In this document: one piece after another, positions 21,577-30,470 of the stretch
Layout of the letters: every line of letters begins with the position of its first letter
Numbering within the stretch: position 1 is the stretch's first letter
NCBI RefSeq assembly: GCF_018417595.1
Contig: NZ_CP070982.1
Location: forward strand, 5,321,001-5,385,000
Length of the DNA: 64,000 nt
From: Pseudomonas entomophila
GTDB taxonomy: Bacteria; Pseudomonadota; Gammaproteobacteria; Pseudomonadales; Pseudomonadaceae
Direction: 5' to 3'
Position numbers and translations under genes: made by a program
Notes under the pieces: model-generated
Databases searched by the model: none
Seen by the model: the letters and a program-made list of their open reading frames with translations, nothing else
Told to the model about the DNA's origin: nothing

Positions 21577-23013
21577 ATGCTGCGCAAACTCTCACTGGCA
21601 ATTGCCGTGTCTTGTGCGTCCCACGGAGTGGCCTGGGCAGTGGATACGCCCACGACGGTGAAGACCGACCTGGTCAGCGTCTACCAGGAAGCGGTCGACA
21701 ACAACGCCGACCTGGCCGCCGCCCGCGCCGACTATGGCGCCCGCCGTGAAGTGGTGCCCCAGGCCCGCGCCGGCCTGCTGCCCAACCTCTCGGCCGGTGC
21801 CGAGATGATGAACACCCGGACCAAGCTCGACGAGCCGTCGATCACCTCCAACCGCAGCGGCAACGCCTGGAGCGCCACCCTGGCGCAACCGATCTTCCGC
21901 GCCGACCGCTGGTTCCAGCTGCAGGCCGCCGAGTCCGTCAACGAGCAGGCCGCGCTGGAACTGTCGGCCACCGAGCAGAACCTGATCCTGCAGACTGCCG
22001 AGAACTACTTCGCCGTGCTCCGCGCCCAGGACAACCTGGCCTCGACCAAAGCTGAAGAAGCGGCCTTCAAGCGCCAGCTCGACCAGTCCAACGAACGCTT
22101 CGACGTCGGCCTTTCGGACAAGACCGACGTGCTGCAATCGCAGGCCAGCTACGACACCGCCCGGGCCAACCGGATCATCGCCGAACGCCAGGTGCAGGAT
22201 GCCTTCGAAGCCCTGATCACCCTGACCAACCGCCAGTACAGCGCGATCCAGGGCGTGGTCCACACCCTGCCGGTGCAGGTGCCGACCCCCAACGATGCCA
22301 AGGCCTGGGTCGAGACCGCCGGGCGGCAGAACCTCAACCTGCTGGCGACCAACCACGCCGTGACGGCCGCTGAAGAGACCGTGCGCCAGCGCAAGGCCGG
22401 CCATGCGCCGACCCTCGATGCCGTGGCGAAATACCAGAAGGGTGACAACGACAATCTCGGCTTCACCAACTCGCAACTGCAACCGAACGTGCATTACGGT
22501 CGTGATGTCGAGCAGACCAGCATCGGCCTGCAACTGAACATTCCGATCTACAGTGGCGGCCTGACCAGCTCGCAGGTTCGCGAAGCCTACGCGCGCCTCA
22601 CGCAGACCGAACAGCAGCGCGAAAGCCTGCGCCGCCAGGTGGTGGAGAACACCCGCAACCTGCACCGCGCGGTGAACACCGACGTCGAGCAGGTGCAGGC
22701 GCGCAAGCAGTCGATCATCTCCAACCAAAGCGCACTGGAAGCCACCGAGATCGGCTACCAGGTGGGTACGCGCAATATCGTCGATGTGCTCGACGCCCAG
22801 CGCCAGCTGTACACCTCGGTGCGCGACTACAACAACAGCCGCTATGACTACATTCTCGACAACCTGCGCCTGAAGCAGGCCGCCGGCACGTTGAGCCCGC
22901 AGGACCTGCAGGATCTTGGACGCTACCTGAAAGCCGACTACAACCCGGACAAGGACTTCCTGCCACCGGACCTGGCAGCGGCGGCGGCGAAGAACTTCGA
23001 ACGCCGGCCCTGA
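21577..23013 (+). CDS. tolC: TolC family outer-membrane channel protein
   Basis: Outer-membrane exit duct for type I secretion and tripartite efflux. The 478-residue precursor starts with a signal peptide (MLRKLSLAIAVSC..., ending about residue 22, AWA), then two outer-membrane efflux repeats: helical coiled-coil runs with DNNADLAAARADYGARRE, QTAENYFAVLRAQDN and, in the second half, GLQLNIPIYSGG and GYQVGTRNIVDVLDAQRQ. I chose the ATG at 21577 (AAGGA 7-8 nt upstream) over the TTG at 21559. It stands alone, divergent from thiC; no inner-membrane pump genes adjoin it. Confidence 0.94.
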   Translation: MLRKLSLAIAVSCASHGVAWAVDTPTTVKTDLVSVYQEAVDNNADLAAARADYGARREVVPQARAGLLPNLSAGAEMMNTRTKLDEPSITSNRSGNAWSATLAQPIFRADRWFQLQAAESVNEQAALELSATEQNLILQTAENYFAVLRAQDNLASTKAEEAAFKRQLDQSNERFDVGLSDKTDVLQSQASYDTARANRIIAERQVQDAFEALITLTNRQYSAIQGVVHTLPVQVPTPNDAKAWVETAGRQNLNLLATNHAVTAAEETVRQRKAGHAPTLDAVAKYQKGDNDNLGFTNSQLQPNVHYGRDVEQTSIGLQLNIPIYSGGLTSSQVREAYARLTQTEQQRESLRRQVVENTRNLHRAVNTDVEQVQARKQSIISNQSALEATEIGYQVGTRNIVDVLDAQRQLYTSVRDYNNSRYDYILDNLRLKQAAGTLSPQDLQDLGRYLKADYNPDKDFLPPDLAAAAAKNFERRP

Positions 23014-23038
23014 GAATCTGGGGCAGCTTCGCTGTCCG

Positions 23039-23105
23039 TTCGCGGCACAAGGCCGCTCCTACAGGGTTCGCGCAATCTGCTGTAGGAGCGGCCTTGTGCC
23101 GCGAA
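23039..23105. repeat. REP/REPIN inverted pair
   Basis: Perfect 25-bp arms (23039-23063, 23081-23105) TTCGCGGCACAAGGCCGCTC... and its complement with a 17-nt spacer, between the convergent ends of tolC and waaA. It may also act as a transcription barrier. Confidence 0.88.
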
Positions 23106-23133
23106 CGGAGCGCAAAGCGCTGCCAAAACGCCT

Positions 23134-24405
23134 CTATTTCAACAGTCTTGCCAGCCCATCCAGCAAACGCTGCAAAGCGCCCTGGTTAGCCTGCATCACA
23201 GCCCTGCCCGCCTCGCCCATGCGCCGGGCATCCTGGGGCAACTCCACCAGTCGGCGCACCGCCCCCGCCAGCCCTTCGGCGTCATCCACCTGCTGCAACG
23301 CTCCCGCCTCGCGCAGCATCGCGCTGATCTCGAGGAAGTTGAACACGTGCGGCCCCATGAGCACCGGCAAAGCCAACGCCGCTGGCTCCAGCGGGTTGTG
23401 CCCGCCCGTGGGCACCAGGCTGCCGCCGACGAAGGCGATGTCGGCCAGGGCATAGAGGAACAGCAACTCGCCCATGGTGTCACCCAGCAACACCTGGGTC
23501 TGCGCCGCCACCGGCTCGCCTAGCGAGCGGCGCACCGTGGCGAACTGCTCGGCGCACAGAGTATGCACCGCGTTGAACCGCTCCGGATGGCGCGGCACCA
23601 GGATCAGCAGCGCATCACTGTGCACCTGCAACAATTGCTGGTGGGCAGCGAGAATCAGCGCATCCTCACCGTCATGGGTACTGGCGGCGATCCACACCGG
23701 GCGCTGGGTCGCGCCCCACTGTCCACGCAGCTCACGGGCACGCGGCAACAACTGCTCGTCGACCTTCAGGTCGAACTTGATCGAACCGGTCACTTGCACG
23801 CACTCGGCGCGGGCACCAAGGCTGCGAAAACGCTCGGCCTCGGTCTCGGTCTGCACCGCGATCAGGCTCATTTCCTCGAGCATCGGTCGGGTCAGGCCGG
23901 CAAAACGGGCATAACCCCGCGCCGAACGCTCGGACAGTCGCGCATTGGCCAACGCCACCGGAATGCCACGTTTCGCGCACTGGTGGATATGGTTGGGCCA
24001 CAGCTCGGTTTCCATGATAACGCCCAGCTTCGGCCGCACATGGTCGAGGAAGCGCCCCGCCGCCCACGGCAGGTCATAGGGCAGGTAGCAGTGTTGCACC
24101 CGCGGCTCGTTGGCGAACATCGCGTGGATCCGCTCCGAGCCAGTCGGGGTCATGCAGGTGAGCGTGATGGGCAGGTCCGGATACTGCGCGAGCAGGGCGC
24201 GCACCATTGGCGCGGCGGCGATGCTCTCGCCCACCGAGACCGCATGCACCCAGATGCCCCCCTGTTGCAACGGCGGCAACTGCCAGGCGAAACGCTCGGT
24301 GATGCGCGCACGATAGGCCGGCGCCTTGCGCCCGCGCAGGAACAGGCGCAGCGCGACCAGCGGCAGGCCCAGGTGAAACAGCAGGGTATAGAGGGTTCTG
24401 TTCAT
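23134..24405 (-). CDS. waaA: 3-deoxy-D-manno-octulosonic acid (Kdo) transferase WaaA
   Basis: GT30 enzyme that adds Kdo residues to lipid IVA from CMP-Kdo at the inner membrane, the first step of LPS core building. The 423-residue protein has an N-terminal membrane anchor (about 1-20), the acceptor-domain motif WVHAVSVGES, METELWPN in the middle, and the nucleotide-sugar domain with PTGGHNPLEPAALALPVLMGP (cited as a family signature). Start at the ATG at 24405 (MNRTLYTLLF); the longer frame to 24489 overlaps the LysR gene. It lies 38 nt after the LysR gene on the same strand. Confidence 0.95.
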   Translation of the reverse strand: MNRTLYTLLFHLGLPLVALRLFLRGRKAPAYRARITERFAWQLPPLQQGGIWVHAVSVGESIAAAPMVRALLAQYPDLPITLTCMTPTGSERIHAMFANEPRVQHCYLPYDLPWAAGRFLDHVRPKLGVIMETELWPNHIHQCAKRGIPVALANARLSERSARGYARFAGLTRPMLEEMSLIAVQTETEAERFRSLGARAECVQVTGSIKFDLKVDEQLLPRARELRGQWGATQRPVWIAASTHDGEDALILAAHQQLLQVHSDALLILVPRHPERFNAVHTLCAEQFATVRRSLGEPVAAQTQVLLGDTMGELLFLYALADIAFVGGSLVPTGGHNPLEPAALALPVLMGPHVFNFLEISAMLREAGALQQVDDAEGLAGAVRRLVELPQDARRMGEAGRAVMQANQGALQRLLDGLARLLK

Positions 24406-24443
24406 GGCGGCGGAGTTTACTAGGAACCGTACGAAAAGGCCTG

Positions 24444-25334
24444 TCAGCCAATCGCTCGCAAGTGCACGGCGAAGCGCTCGGCCAGCCATTGGGCGGCCGG
24501 GCCCAGCGGTTCGTCACGGCGCCAGGCCAGCTCCGCAACCAGGGCCGGTGGGCGCCATTCGCTGTCCAGTTCGACCATCTGCGCCTGGTAGGTGGGGTAC
24601 TGCACCACATGCCGGGGCAGCCAGGCCCACCCCAGGCCGCGCATCAGCAGCTCGGCCATGGCGTAGAAACTGTCGGCGCGCCAGACCTGCGGGCTGATCG
24701 CCTCGCCACCCGGGTAGCCGCTTTGCTGGGGAGTGATCAGCAACTGGCGATGGCGGGCCAGTTGCTGGCGGCTGACCTTGGCCAGGCTCGCCAGCGGATG
24801 GTCGACGGCACATACCGTGACCATCTCGACACTGCCCAACGCGCGCCGCTCGAGCGAAGCCGGAATGCTTTCGTGATGGAAGAACAGGCCAAGGTCGGCG
24901 CGCCGCTCCACCAACTTGCGCGCCACATCCCCTTGGGCACCGCTGGCCAGTTGGACCTCCAGGTAGGGATAGCGCGCCGCCAGCTCGTCCAGGCTGTCGA
25001 TTACCGGCTGGTACGGCATGGCCTCGTCCTGGGCCACCCGCAGCAAGGCTTCCTGGCCACGCATCAACGCCAGGGCTCGACCGTCGAGGCGTTCGCACTG
25101 GCGCAGCAGTTCGCGGGCATCCTCCAACAGCGCGGCGCCGCTTTCGGTCAGCCTGGGCTGGCGCCCGCTGCTGCGCTCGAACAGCGCCACACCCAGGTCC
25201 GCCTCCAACAGGGCGATGGCGTTGCTGACCGCCGACTGTGCCCTGCGCTGCTCACGCGCCACGGCGGAAAACGAACGCAGTTCCGCCGTGCGCACGAACA
25301 ACCGCAGTTGTTCCAGGTTCCAGTGCTCGGCCAT
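24444..25334 (-). CDS. LysR-type transcriptional regulator divergent from emrE
   Basis: A 296-residue LysR regulator: N-terminal winged helix-turn-helix (about residues 3-62, LEQLRLFVRTAEL ... AQSAVSNAIALLEADLGV), then a periplasmic-binding-protein-like effector domain (about 88-290). Start at the ATG at 25334; a TTG two codons upstream (25340) is possible. It is divergent from the small multidrug pump gene with 90 bp between them that hold a symmetric element, so it probably controls that pump and itself. Effector unknown. Confidence 0.92.
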   Translation of the reverse strand: MAEHWNLEQLRLFVRTAELRSFSAVAREQRRAQSAVSNAIALLEADLGVALFERSSGRQPRLTESGAALLEDARELLRQCERLDGRALALMRGQEALLRVAQDEAMPYQPVIDSLDELAARYPYLEVQLASGAQGDVARKLVERRADLGLFFHHESIPASLERRALGSVEMVTVCAVDHPLASLAKVSRQQLARHRQLLITPQQSGYPGGEAISPQVWRADSFYAMAELLMRGLGWAWLPRHVVQYPTYQAQMVELDSEWRPPALVAELAWRRDEPLGPAAQWLAERFAVHLRAIG

Positions 25335-25347
25335 GGCCAACCCATCT

Positions 25348-25396
25348 CCAGATCAGATAGGTAATGACTTTACCGCATCTGGGCATCCTCTAGAAT
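25348..25396 (+). promoter_or_regulatory. Promoter and candidate LysR operator of emrE
   Basis: Two nested inverted repeats share nearly one centre: CCAGAT (25348-25353) with ATCTGG (25377-25382), and GGTAA (25360-25364) with TTACC (25370-25374). The inner repeat overlaps a -35 candidate TTTACC (25369-25374), followed after 16 nt by TAGAAT (25391-25396). GGAGG follows 9 nt before the emrE ATG. Confidence 0.55.
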
Positions 25397-25424
25397 GCAC
25401 AGCCAGCAACGGAGGACCCGCACC

Positions 25425-25757
25425 ATGAACGCCTATACCTATCTCGCCATCGCCATCTGCGCCGAAGTCATCGCCACCGCCTCCATGAAGGCGGTCAAGG
25501 GGCTGAGCACGCCGCTGCCGCTGCTGTTGATGATCTGTGGCTACGGGGTGGCGTTCTGGATGCTGACCCTGGTGGTGCGCAGCATTCCGGTGGGCATCGC
25601 CTACGCGATCTGGTCGGGGCTGGGCATCGTGCTGATCAGCGTTGCGGCCCTGGTGATCTACGGGCAGAAGCTGGATGTCCCGGCGATGCTGGGCATGGCC
25701 ATGATCGTCGGCGGCGTGGTGGTGATCCAGGTGTTCTCCAACACCGCCGGGCACTGA
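25425..25757 (+). CDS. emrE: Small multidrug resistance (SMR) efflux protein, EmrE type
   Basis: A 110-residue, four-helix inner-membrane antiporter that works as an antiparallel dimer and exports quaternary ammonium and other lipophilic cations against protons. The essential glutamate is at position 14 (AICAEVIATASMK). IPVGIAYAIWSGLGIVLIS in helix 3 is of the Qac (polyspecific) subtype rather than the guanidinium (Gdx) subtype. The ATG at 25425 gives exactly the length of E. coli EmrE; GGAGG lies 9 nt upstream. A LysR gene lies divergent. Confidence 0.94.
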   Translation: MNAYTYLAIAICAEVIATASMKAVKGLSTPLPLLLMICGYGVAFWMLTLVVRSIPVGIAYAIWSGLGIVLISVAALVIYGQKLDVPAMLGMAMIVGGVVVIQVFSNTAGH

Positions 25758-25841
25758 CGCGCCCCCTGCAGGAGCCAGTGCAAGCTGGTCGAGGGCTTAG
25801 CCTGTATACTGCGCACCTGTCCCAGCTTTCGAGGTGCCCGC

Positions 25842-27017
25842 ATGCCATCCGCCATTTCCACTGACGTGCTGATCGTCGGCGCCGGGGTCGCAGGCCTCTG
25901 GCTCAACGCCCGCCTGCGCCGCCTGGGCTATTCGACAGTGCTGGTGGAGCGCGCCAGCCTGGGCGGCGAGCAGACCATCAAGTCGCAAGGCATCATCCAC
26001 GGCGGCACCAAGTATGCCCTGCACGGCGCCCTGACCGGCGCCTCCGAGGCCATCGCCGACATGCCGCGGCGCTGGCGCGAAGCGCTGGCCGGCAACGGCG
26101 AGCTGGACCTCACAAGCACCCGTCTGCTGTCCGACGCCCACTACCTCTGGTCCCCTGGCACCCTGGCCGGCAACCTCACCAGCTTCTTCGCCAGCAAGGC
26201 CGTGCGCGGCCGGGTCGACCAGGTCAAGGGCGAGCAACTGCCCCCGGCGCTGCAGGACCGGGCATTCAAAGGCAAGGTCTACCGCCTGGCCGAGCTGGTC
26301 ATCGACGTACCCAGCCTGCTGGCCAACCTTGCACAACTGGCCGATGACAGCCTGCTGGCGGGCGAACATATCGAGCCCCTGCGCGAAGACGGCGAACTGA
26401 GCGGCCTTATCGTCGATGGCCGCGAAATCCGCGCCCAGCGCATCGTCCTCAGCGCCGGTGGCGGCACGGCGGACTTGCTGCACGCCCTCGGCCTCGACCA
26501 GCCCGCCATGCAGCGCCGTCCACTGCACATGGTCCTGGCCAAGGGGCCCAACCTCAAACCCCTGTACGCCCACTGCCTGGGCGGTGGTCCCAAGCCACGC
26601 ATCACCGTGACCACCCATCCGGCCGCCGACGGCCAGTGGGTCTGGTACCTCGGTGGCGACATTGCCGAGGCCGACGGCGTGGCTCGCGAGCCTGCCGCGC
26701 AAATCGCCGCGGCGCAAAAGGAAGTCGCCGGCCTGTTGCCCTGGGTCGACCAGAGCCAGGTACGCTGGGCCACCCTGCGGGTCGACCGCGCCGAGCCCGC
26801 GCAATCGGGCCTGGTGCGCCCGGACAACGCCTTCCTCGCCGAACAGCAGCGCCTGCTGGTGGGCTGGCCGACCAAACTGGCCCTGGCGCCGGACTTCGCC
26901 GACCGCGTGCTGGCCAGCTTCGAACGCGATGGCATCCGCCCCTCGGCACAGCCGGACTTGACCGACCTGCCGCGTCCATCGCTGGGTGTACCGGCCTGGG
27001 AGCAACTGCTGCCATGA
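25842..27017 (+). CDS. FAD-dependent oxidoreductase (DAO type)
   Basis: A 391-residue flavoprotein. The N-terminal Rossmann motif is VLIVGAGVAGLWLNARLRR (about residues 9-27), followed by an acidic end of strand 2 (LVERA) and SQGIIHGGTKYAL, which resembles glycerol-3-phosphate dehydrogenase or D-amino-acid oxidase type proteins. Substrate unknown. GAGG precedes the ATG by 7 nt, and a -10-like TATACT lies at 25805. Its stop overlaps the start of the aldo/keto reductase by 4 nt, so the two are co-translated and may act in one pathway. Confidence 0.85.
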   Translation: MPSAISTDVLIVGAGVAGLWLNARLRRLGYSTVLVERASLGGEQTIKSQGIIHGGTKYALHGALTGASEAIADMPRRWREALAGNGELDLTSTRLLSDAHYLWSPGTLAGNLTSFFASKAVRGRVDQVKGEQLPPALQDRAFKGKVYRLAELVIDVPSLLANLAQLADDSLLAGEHIEPLREDGELSGLIVDGREIRAQRIVLSAGGGTADLLHALGLDQPAMQRRPLHMVLAKGPNLKPLYAHCLGGGPKPRITVTTHPAADGQWVWYLGGDIAEADGVAREPAAQIAAAQKEVAGLLPWVDQSQVRWATLRVDRAEPAQSGLVRPDNAFLAEQQRLLVGWPTKLALAPDFADRVLASFERDGIRPSAQPDLTDLPRPSLGVPAWEQLLP

Positions 27018-27826
27018 GCCTGCCAACCCTGCACGACTATCTTCGCCCCCTGGGCAGCACCGGCCTGCGCGTATCGCCCCTGGGTCTGGGCACGGTCAAG
27101 CTGGGCCGCGACCAGGGGGTGAAGTACCCCAATGGTTTCACCATCCCCGATGACGAAACCGCCCAACTGCTGCTCAGGCAGGCGCGAGAACTCGGGATCA
27201 ACCTGCTCGACACCGCCCCAGCCTACGGCCGCAGCGAGGAGCGCCTGGGCCCGTTGCTGCGCGGCCAGCGTGACGAATGGGTGATCGTCAGCAAGGTCGG
27301 TGAAGAATTCGACAACGGCCAGTCGCATTTCGACTTCAGCGCCGCCCACACACGCCGCTCTGTCGAGCGCAGCCTCAAACGCCTGGAAACCGACCGCATC
27401 GAGCTGGTGCTGGTGCACTCCGACGGCAACGACCTGGCGATTCTCGAACACGAGGCGGTGTATGAAACCCTCGCCACCCTCAAGCAGGAGGGCAAGATTC
27501 TCGGCTATGGTTTCTCCGGCAAGACCGTTGCCGGCGGCCTGAAAGCCTTGGAACAGGGGGACTGCGCCATGGTCACCTACAACCTCAACGAGCAGGCGGA
27601 ACGGCCGGTGCTGGACTACGCTGCCGAGCACGGCAAGGCGATCCTGGTGAAGAAGGCTCTGGCCAGCGGGCACATCTGCCTGGCGCCAGGCGTCGACCCG
27701 GTACAGGCCAGCTTCGAGCTGCTGTTTGCCCACCCAGGCGTCAACAGTGCGATTGTCGGCACCATCAACCCGGTTCACCTGGCCCACAACGTGGCCACCG
27801 TCGCCCGCATCCTGGGTCGCCCCTGA
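27014..27826 (+). CDS. Aldo/keto reductase
   Basis: A 270-residue NADPH-dependent aldo/keto reductase with a (beta/alpha)8 barrel. The catalytic residues are all visible: Asp and Tyr in LLDTAPAYGRSEE (about 60-70), Lys in VIVSKVG (about 88-94), His in LVLVHSDG (about 130-137). C-terminal NSAIVGTINPVHLAHNV is the usual cofactor-binding part. The ATG at 27014 overlaps the stop of the upstream flavoprotein (ATGA). Substrate unknown. Confidence 0.92.
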   Translation: MSLPTLHDYLRPLGSTGLRVSPLGLGTVKLGRDQGVKYPNGFTIPDDETAQLLLRQARELGINLLDTAPAYGRSEERLGPLLRGQRDEWVIVSKVGEEFDNGQSHFDFSAAHTRRSVERSLKRLETDRIELVLVHSDGNDLAILEHEAVYETLATLKQEGKILGYGFSGKTVAGGLKALEQGDCAMVTYNLNEQAERPVLDYAAEHGKAILVKKALASGHICLAPGVDPVQASFELLFAHPGVNSAIVGTINPVHLAHNVATVARILGRP

Positions 27827-27863
27827 GCCGCCCGGGCGGGGGCCCATCGCAAGGAGGAGCCTC

Positions 27864-28832
27864 GTGCCGCGTACGCTGATCCGCAAGAACCCGAGCAACT
27901 TCAAGACCCTGCCCCTGCATGTCGAGGCCACGCACGACGGCCTCACCTACCAGAGCATCGGCATGCCGCTGAACTTCGCCCAGACGCTGCAGCGGCGCAA
28001 AGCGATCCAGTTGCAGAACAGCGACCACTTTGTGGCCGAGCTGGCCAACCTGGGCGTGTCGGTACGCCTGACCCTGCATTGGCATGGTCGCGACTATTGG
28101 GTGCTGGTGCGTCAACGCCGCCAGGACCGCGGCGATGTGGTGCTGAAACTGATATCTGGCTATGTGCCCGCCCACGAACTGAACTTGCCCCTGCATACGG
28201 CGATTCAGGAGGTGGCCGAGGAGTGCCTGCTGGAAACACCCGAAGGTTGGCTCGGCGGACGCTTCAATGACACCTGGCTGCCAGCGCCCTACTCCGATGC
28301 CCTGCATTATCGAGAGGCCCTGCCTTTCGTCCTGACACCGGCCTCGGGAGCAGCGCGCCCCGTGCACTGTGGCAACCTGATGTTGCTGGAGCGGCCACAA
28401 GCCTATGTGCACCTGCCCACCGCATCGTTGCAACTGATCTACGACCTGCGCCTCGAGGTCCCCAGAGAGGCCAAGTCACTGAGCCTGTTCCATGTCGACG
28501 AACGCCTCGAAGGCGACCAGCTGGTGGCGCGCCTCGACCGCAAGCGCCCCGACCTGTACCTGATGCCCTTGCAGGACGGCAAGCCACTGGCAGAGCTCTA
28601 CACCGTGAAAAAGGACCAACTGTTGCCAGCCAGCACGCGCGGGCTATGGCTGGCGGAGAGCTTCGCCCGCCAGGAAGGCTGGGTCGTTCGGGATGAGCGG
28701 GTGCGCTGGAAGCAATGGTTGAAGGACCAAGGGCTGGTCGAAAGCAGGACGGCGCCGGCATCGCATCTGGAGCGCTTCAGTGACAAGGCGCGGGCACTGC
28801 TGGAGCGGGCGCGCACCTCGTTGCACAAGTAG
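27864..28832 (+). CDS. Conserved protein with divergent Nudix-like domain
   Basis: A 322-residue protein starting with GTG at 27864, with the strong site AAGGAGGAG upstream. Residues about 65-135 look like a Nudix fold: strands SVRLTLHWHGRDYWVLVRQ, then GYVPAHE at 99-105 and QEVAEECL at 115-122. This equals the Nudix box but with nine rather than seven residues in the helix loop and Gln for the usual Arg. The C-terminal half (HVDERLEGDQLVARLDRKRPDLYLMPL seen in part) gives no clear match. It follows the aldo/keto reductase by 37 nt and is probably in the same operon. Database names such as 'metal ABC transporter ATPase' for such proteins are not supported: no Walker motifs are present. Function unknown. 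Confidence 0.75.
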   Translation: MPRTLIRKNPSNFKTLPLHVEATHDGLTYQSIGMPLNFAQTLQRRKAIQLQNSDHFVAELANLGVSVRLTLHWHGRDYWVLVRQRRQDRGDVVLKLISGYVPAHELNLPLHTAIQEVAEECLLETPEGWLGGRFNDTWLPAPYSDALHYREALPFVLTPASGAARPVHCGNLMLLERPQAYVHLPTASLQLIYDLRLEVPREAKSLSLFHVDERLEGDQLVARLDRKRPDLYLMPLQDGKPLAELYTVKKDQLLPASTRGLWLAESFARQEGWVVRDERVRWKQWLKDQGLVESRTAPASHLERFSDKARALLERARTSLHK

Positions 28833-28843
28833 GTCACCCTCTG

Positions 28844-28904
28844 AGGAGCCAGCCTTGCTGGCGAACGCTGCGCAATTGCCGGTTCGCCAGCAAGGCTGGC
28901 TCCT
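28844..28904. repeat. Inverted repeat (REP-like, different core)
   Basis: Perfect 22-bp arms (28844-28865, 28883-28904), AGGAGCCAGCCTTGCTGGCG and complement, with a 17-nt spacer, between two convergent genes. The AGGAGCCAGC core differs from the AGGAGCGG core of most other repeats here. Confidence 0.85.
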
Positions 28905-28919
28905 ACAGGAAGGTCGATG

Positions 28920-30341
28920 TCAGTGCTTGCGGATCTTCTCGACGATGGCCGTGGTCGAGCTGTTCTCCACCAACCCCAGCACCTTCACCGTGCCGCCATA
29001 GGCCTTGACGATATCGGCGCCGACCACCTGGTCGATGCCATAGTCGCCGCCCTTGACCAGCACGTCCGGTTTGACCTGGCGCAGCAAGTTTTCCGGCGTG
29101 GCCTCGGGGAAGCTGATCACCCAGTCCACCGCACCCAGGCCGGCCAGCACGGCCATGCGCCGGTCGACACTGTTGATCGGCCGGCCAGGCCCTTTCAGGC
29201 GGCTGACCGAGGCATCGTCGTTGATCGCGACGATCAGCCGGTCGCCTTGGGCACGAGCCTGCTCCAGGTAGGTGACGTGGCCCGCATGAAGAATATCGAA
29301 GCAGCCGTTGGTGAAGACGATCGTTTCGTTGTGCGCACGGGCATCGTCGATGGCCAGCAACAGCTGTTCCAGGCTAAGCACCCCTCGCTCCGAACCCTCC
29401 TCGCGCTGGATGGCCCGGCGCAGTTCGGGGGCGCTGATGGCGGCGGTACCGAGCTTGCCGACCACGATGCCGGCCGCCAGGTTGGCCAGGGCGACGGCAT
29501 GGGGCAGGTCCTCGCCGGCGGCAATGGCGGCGGCCAGGGTCGAAATCACAGTATCACCGGCACCGGTCACATCGAATACTTCGCGGGCACGGGCCGGCAG
29601 GTGCAGGGCCGGATGGCCGACGCGCAGCAGGGTCATGCCATGCTCGCCACGGGTCACCAGCAAGGCGCCAAGGTCCAGCTCTTCCAGCAGCTTCAGGCCT
29701 TTGGCGACCAGTTCGGCTTCGTCGGCGCAGCGCCCAACGATGGTTTCGAACTCGCTCAGGTTCGGAGTGATCAGGCTGGCGCCACGGTAGATCGAAAAAT
29801 CCTTGCCCTTGGGGTCGGCCAGGACCGGGATCTGCTTCTGGCGAGCGGCCTGGATCAGCGCCTGGTGATTACGCAGCGCGCCCTTGCCATAGTCGGACAG
29901 GACCAGGACCTTGACGCCGTCGAGCAGTGCTTCGACCTCCTCCCCCAGCGACAAGGGATCGGTGGCGAAAGGCTCTTCGAAATCGATGCGCAGCAACTGC
30001 TGATGCCGGCTCATGACCCGCAGCTTGACGATGGTCGGCTGGTGGGCGATGCGCTGGAAGATCGAACGCACGCCAGCGGCCTGCAGGCTGTTGGCGAGGC
30101 TGTCGGCCGCCTCGTCCTGGCCGGTGACACCGACCAGCGAAGCGGGCGCGCCAAGGGCGGCGATGTTCAAGGCCACGTTGGCCGCACCACCGGGGCGATC
30201 CTCGATCTGGTCGACCTTGACCACCGGCACCGGTGCCTCGGGCGAAATACGTGAAGTACCGCCATGCCAGTAGCGGTCGAGCATGACATCGCCGACCACC
30301 AATACCGGGGCTTGATCGAAACGCGGCATGGACAACTTCAT
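28920..30341 (-). CDS. hldE: Bifunctional heptose-7-phosphate kinase / heptose-1-phosphate adenylyltransferase HldE
   Basis: Makes ADP-heptose for the LPS inner core. The 473-residue protein has an N-terminal ribokinase-type kinase domain (about 10-320, with [15 protein letters not shown] and the anion-hole motif [10 protein letters not shown]) and a C-terminal nucleotidyltransferase domain (from about 340) with [17 protein letters not shown] use the ATG at 30341 (MKLSMPRFD); a TTG two codons upstream is possible. It lies downstream of msbA on the same strand, as in P. aeruginosa. Confidence 0.96.
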   Translation of the reverse strand: MKLSMPRFDQAPVLVVGDVMLDRYWHGGTSRISPEAPVPVVKVDQIEDRPGGAANVALNIAALGAPASLVGVTGQDEAADSLANSLQAAGVRSIFQRIAHQPTIVKLRVMSRHQQLLRIDFEEPFATDPLSLGEEVEALLDGVKVLVLSDYGKGALRNHQALIQAARQKQIPVLADPKGKDFSIYRGASLITPNLSEFETIVGRCADEAELVAKGLKLLEELDLGALLVTRGEHGMTLLRVGHPALHLPARAREVFDVTGAGDTVISTLAAAIAAGEDLPHAVALANLAAGIVVGKLGTAAISAPELRRAIQREEGSERGVLSLEQLLLAIDDARAHNETIVFTNGCFDILHAGHVTYLEQARAQGDRLIVAINDDASVSRLKGPGRPINSVDRRMAVLAGLGAVDWVISFPEATPENLLRQVKPDVLVKGGDYGIDQVVGADIVKAYGGTVKVLGLVENSSTTAIVEKIRKH

Positions 30342-30436
30342 GGGCAACCCATATGAAAAAGTGAACAGGGGCAGGATATTAGCACAGGGGCGAGGATGGC
30401 TTTACGGCCACCTGCATCTGTGAACATCGCGGTGAC

Positions 30437-30461
30437 AATCGGGGCCCCACAGGCCCCGATT
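30437..30461 (-). terminator. Hairpin after msbA
   Basis: Perfect 10-bp stem AATCGGGGCC / GGCCCCGATT with a 5-nt loop, directly after the msbA stop. There is no clear T run on the minus strand, so it may only pause RNA polymerase or protect mRNA ends. Confidence 0.4.
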
Positions 30462-30470
30462 CGCGTGGGG

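Noticed and set aside
25842-28832. Idea that the oxidoreductase cluster is a defence island
   Set aside because: No nuclease, helicase, toxin or mobile gene nearby, normal GC content, and the genes appear conserved in pseudomonads.
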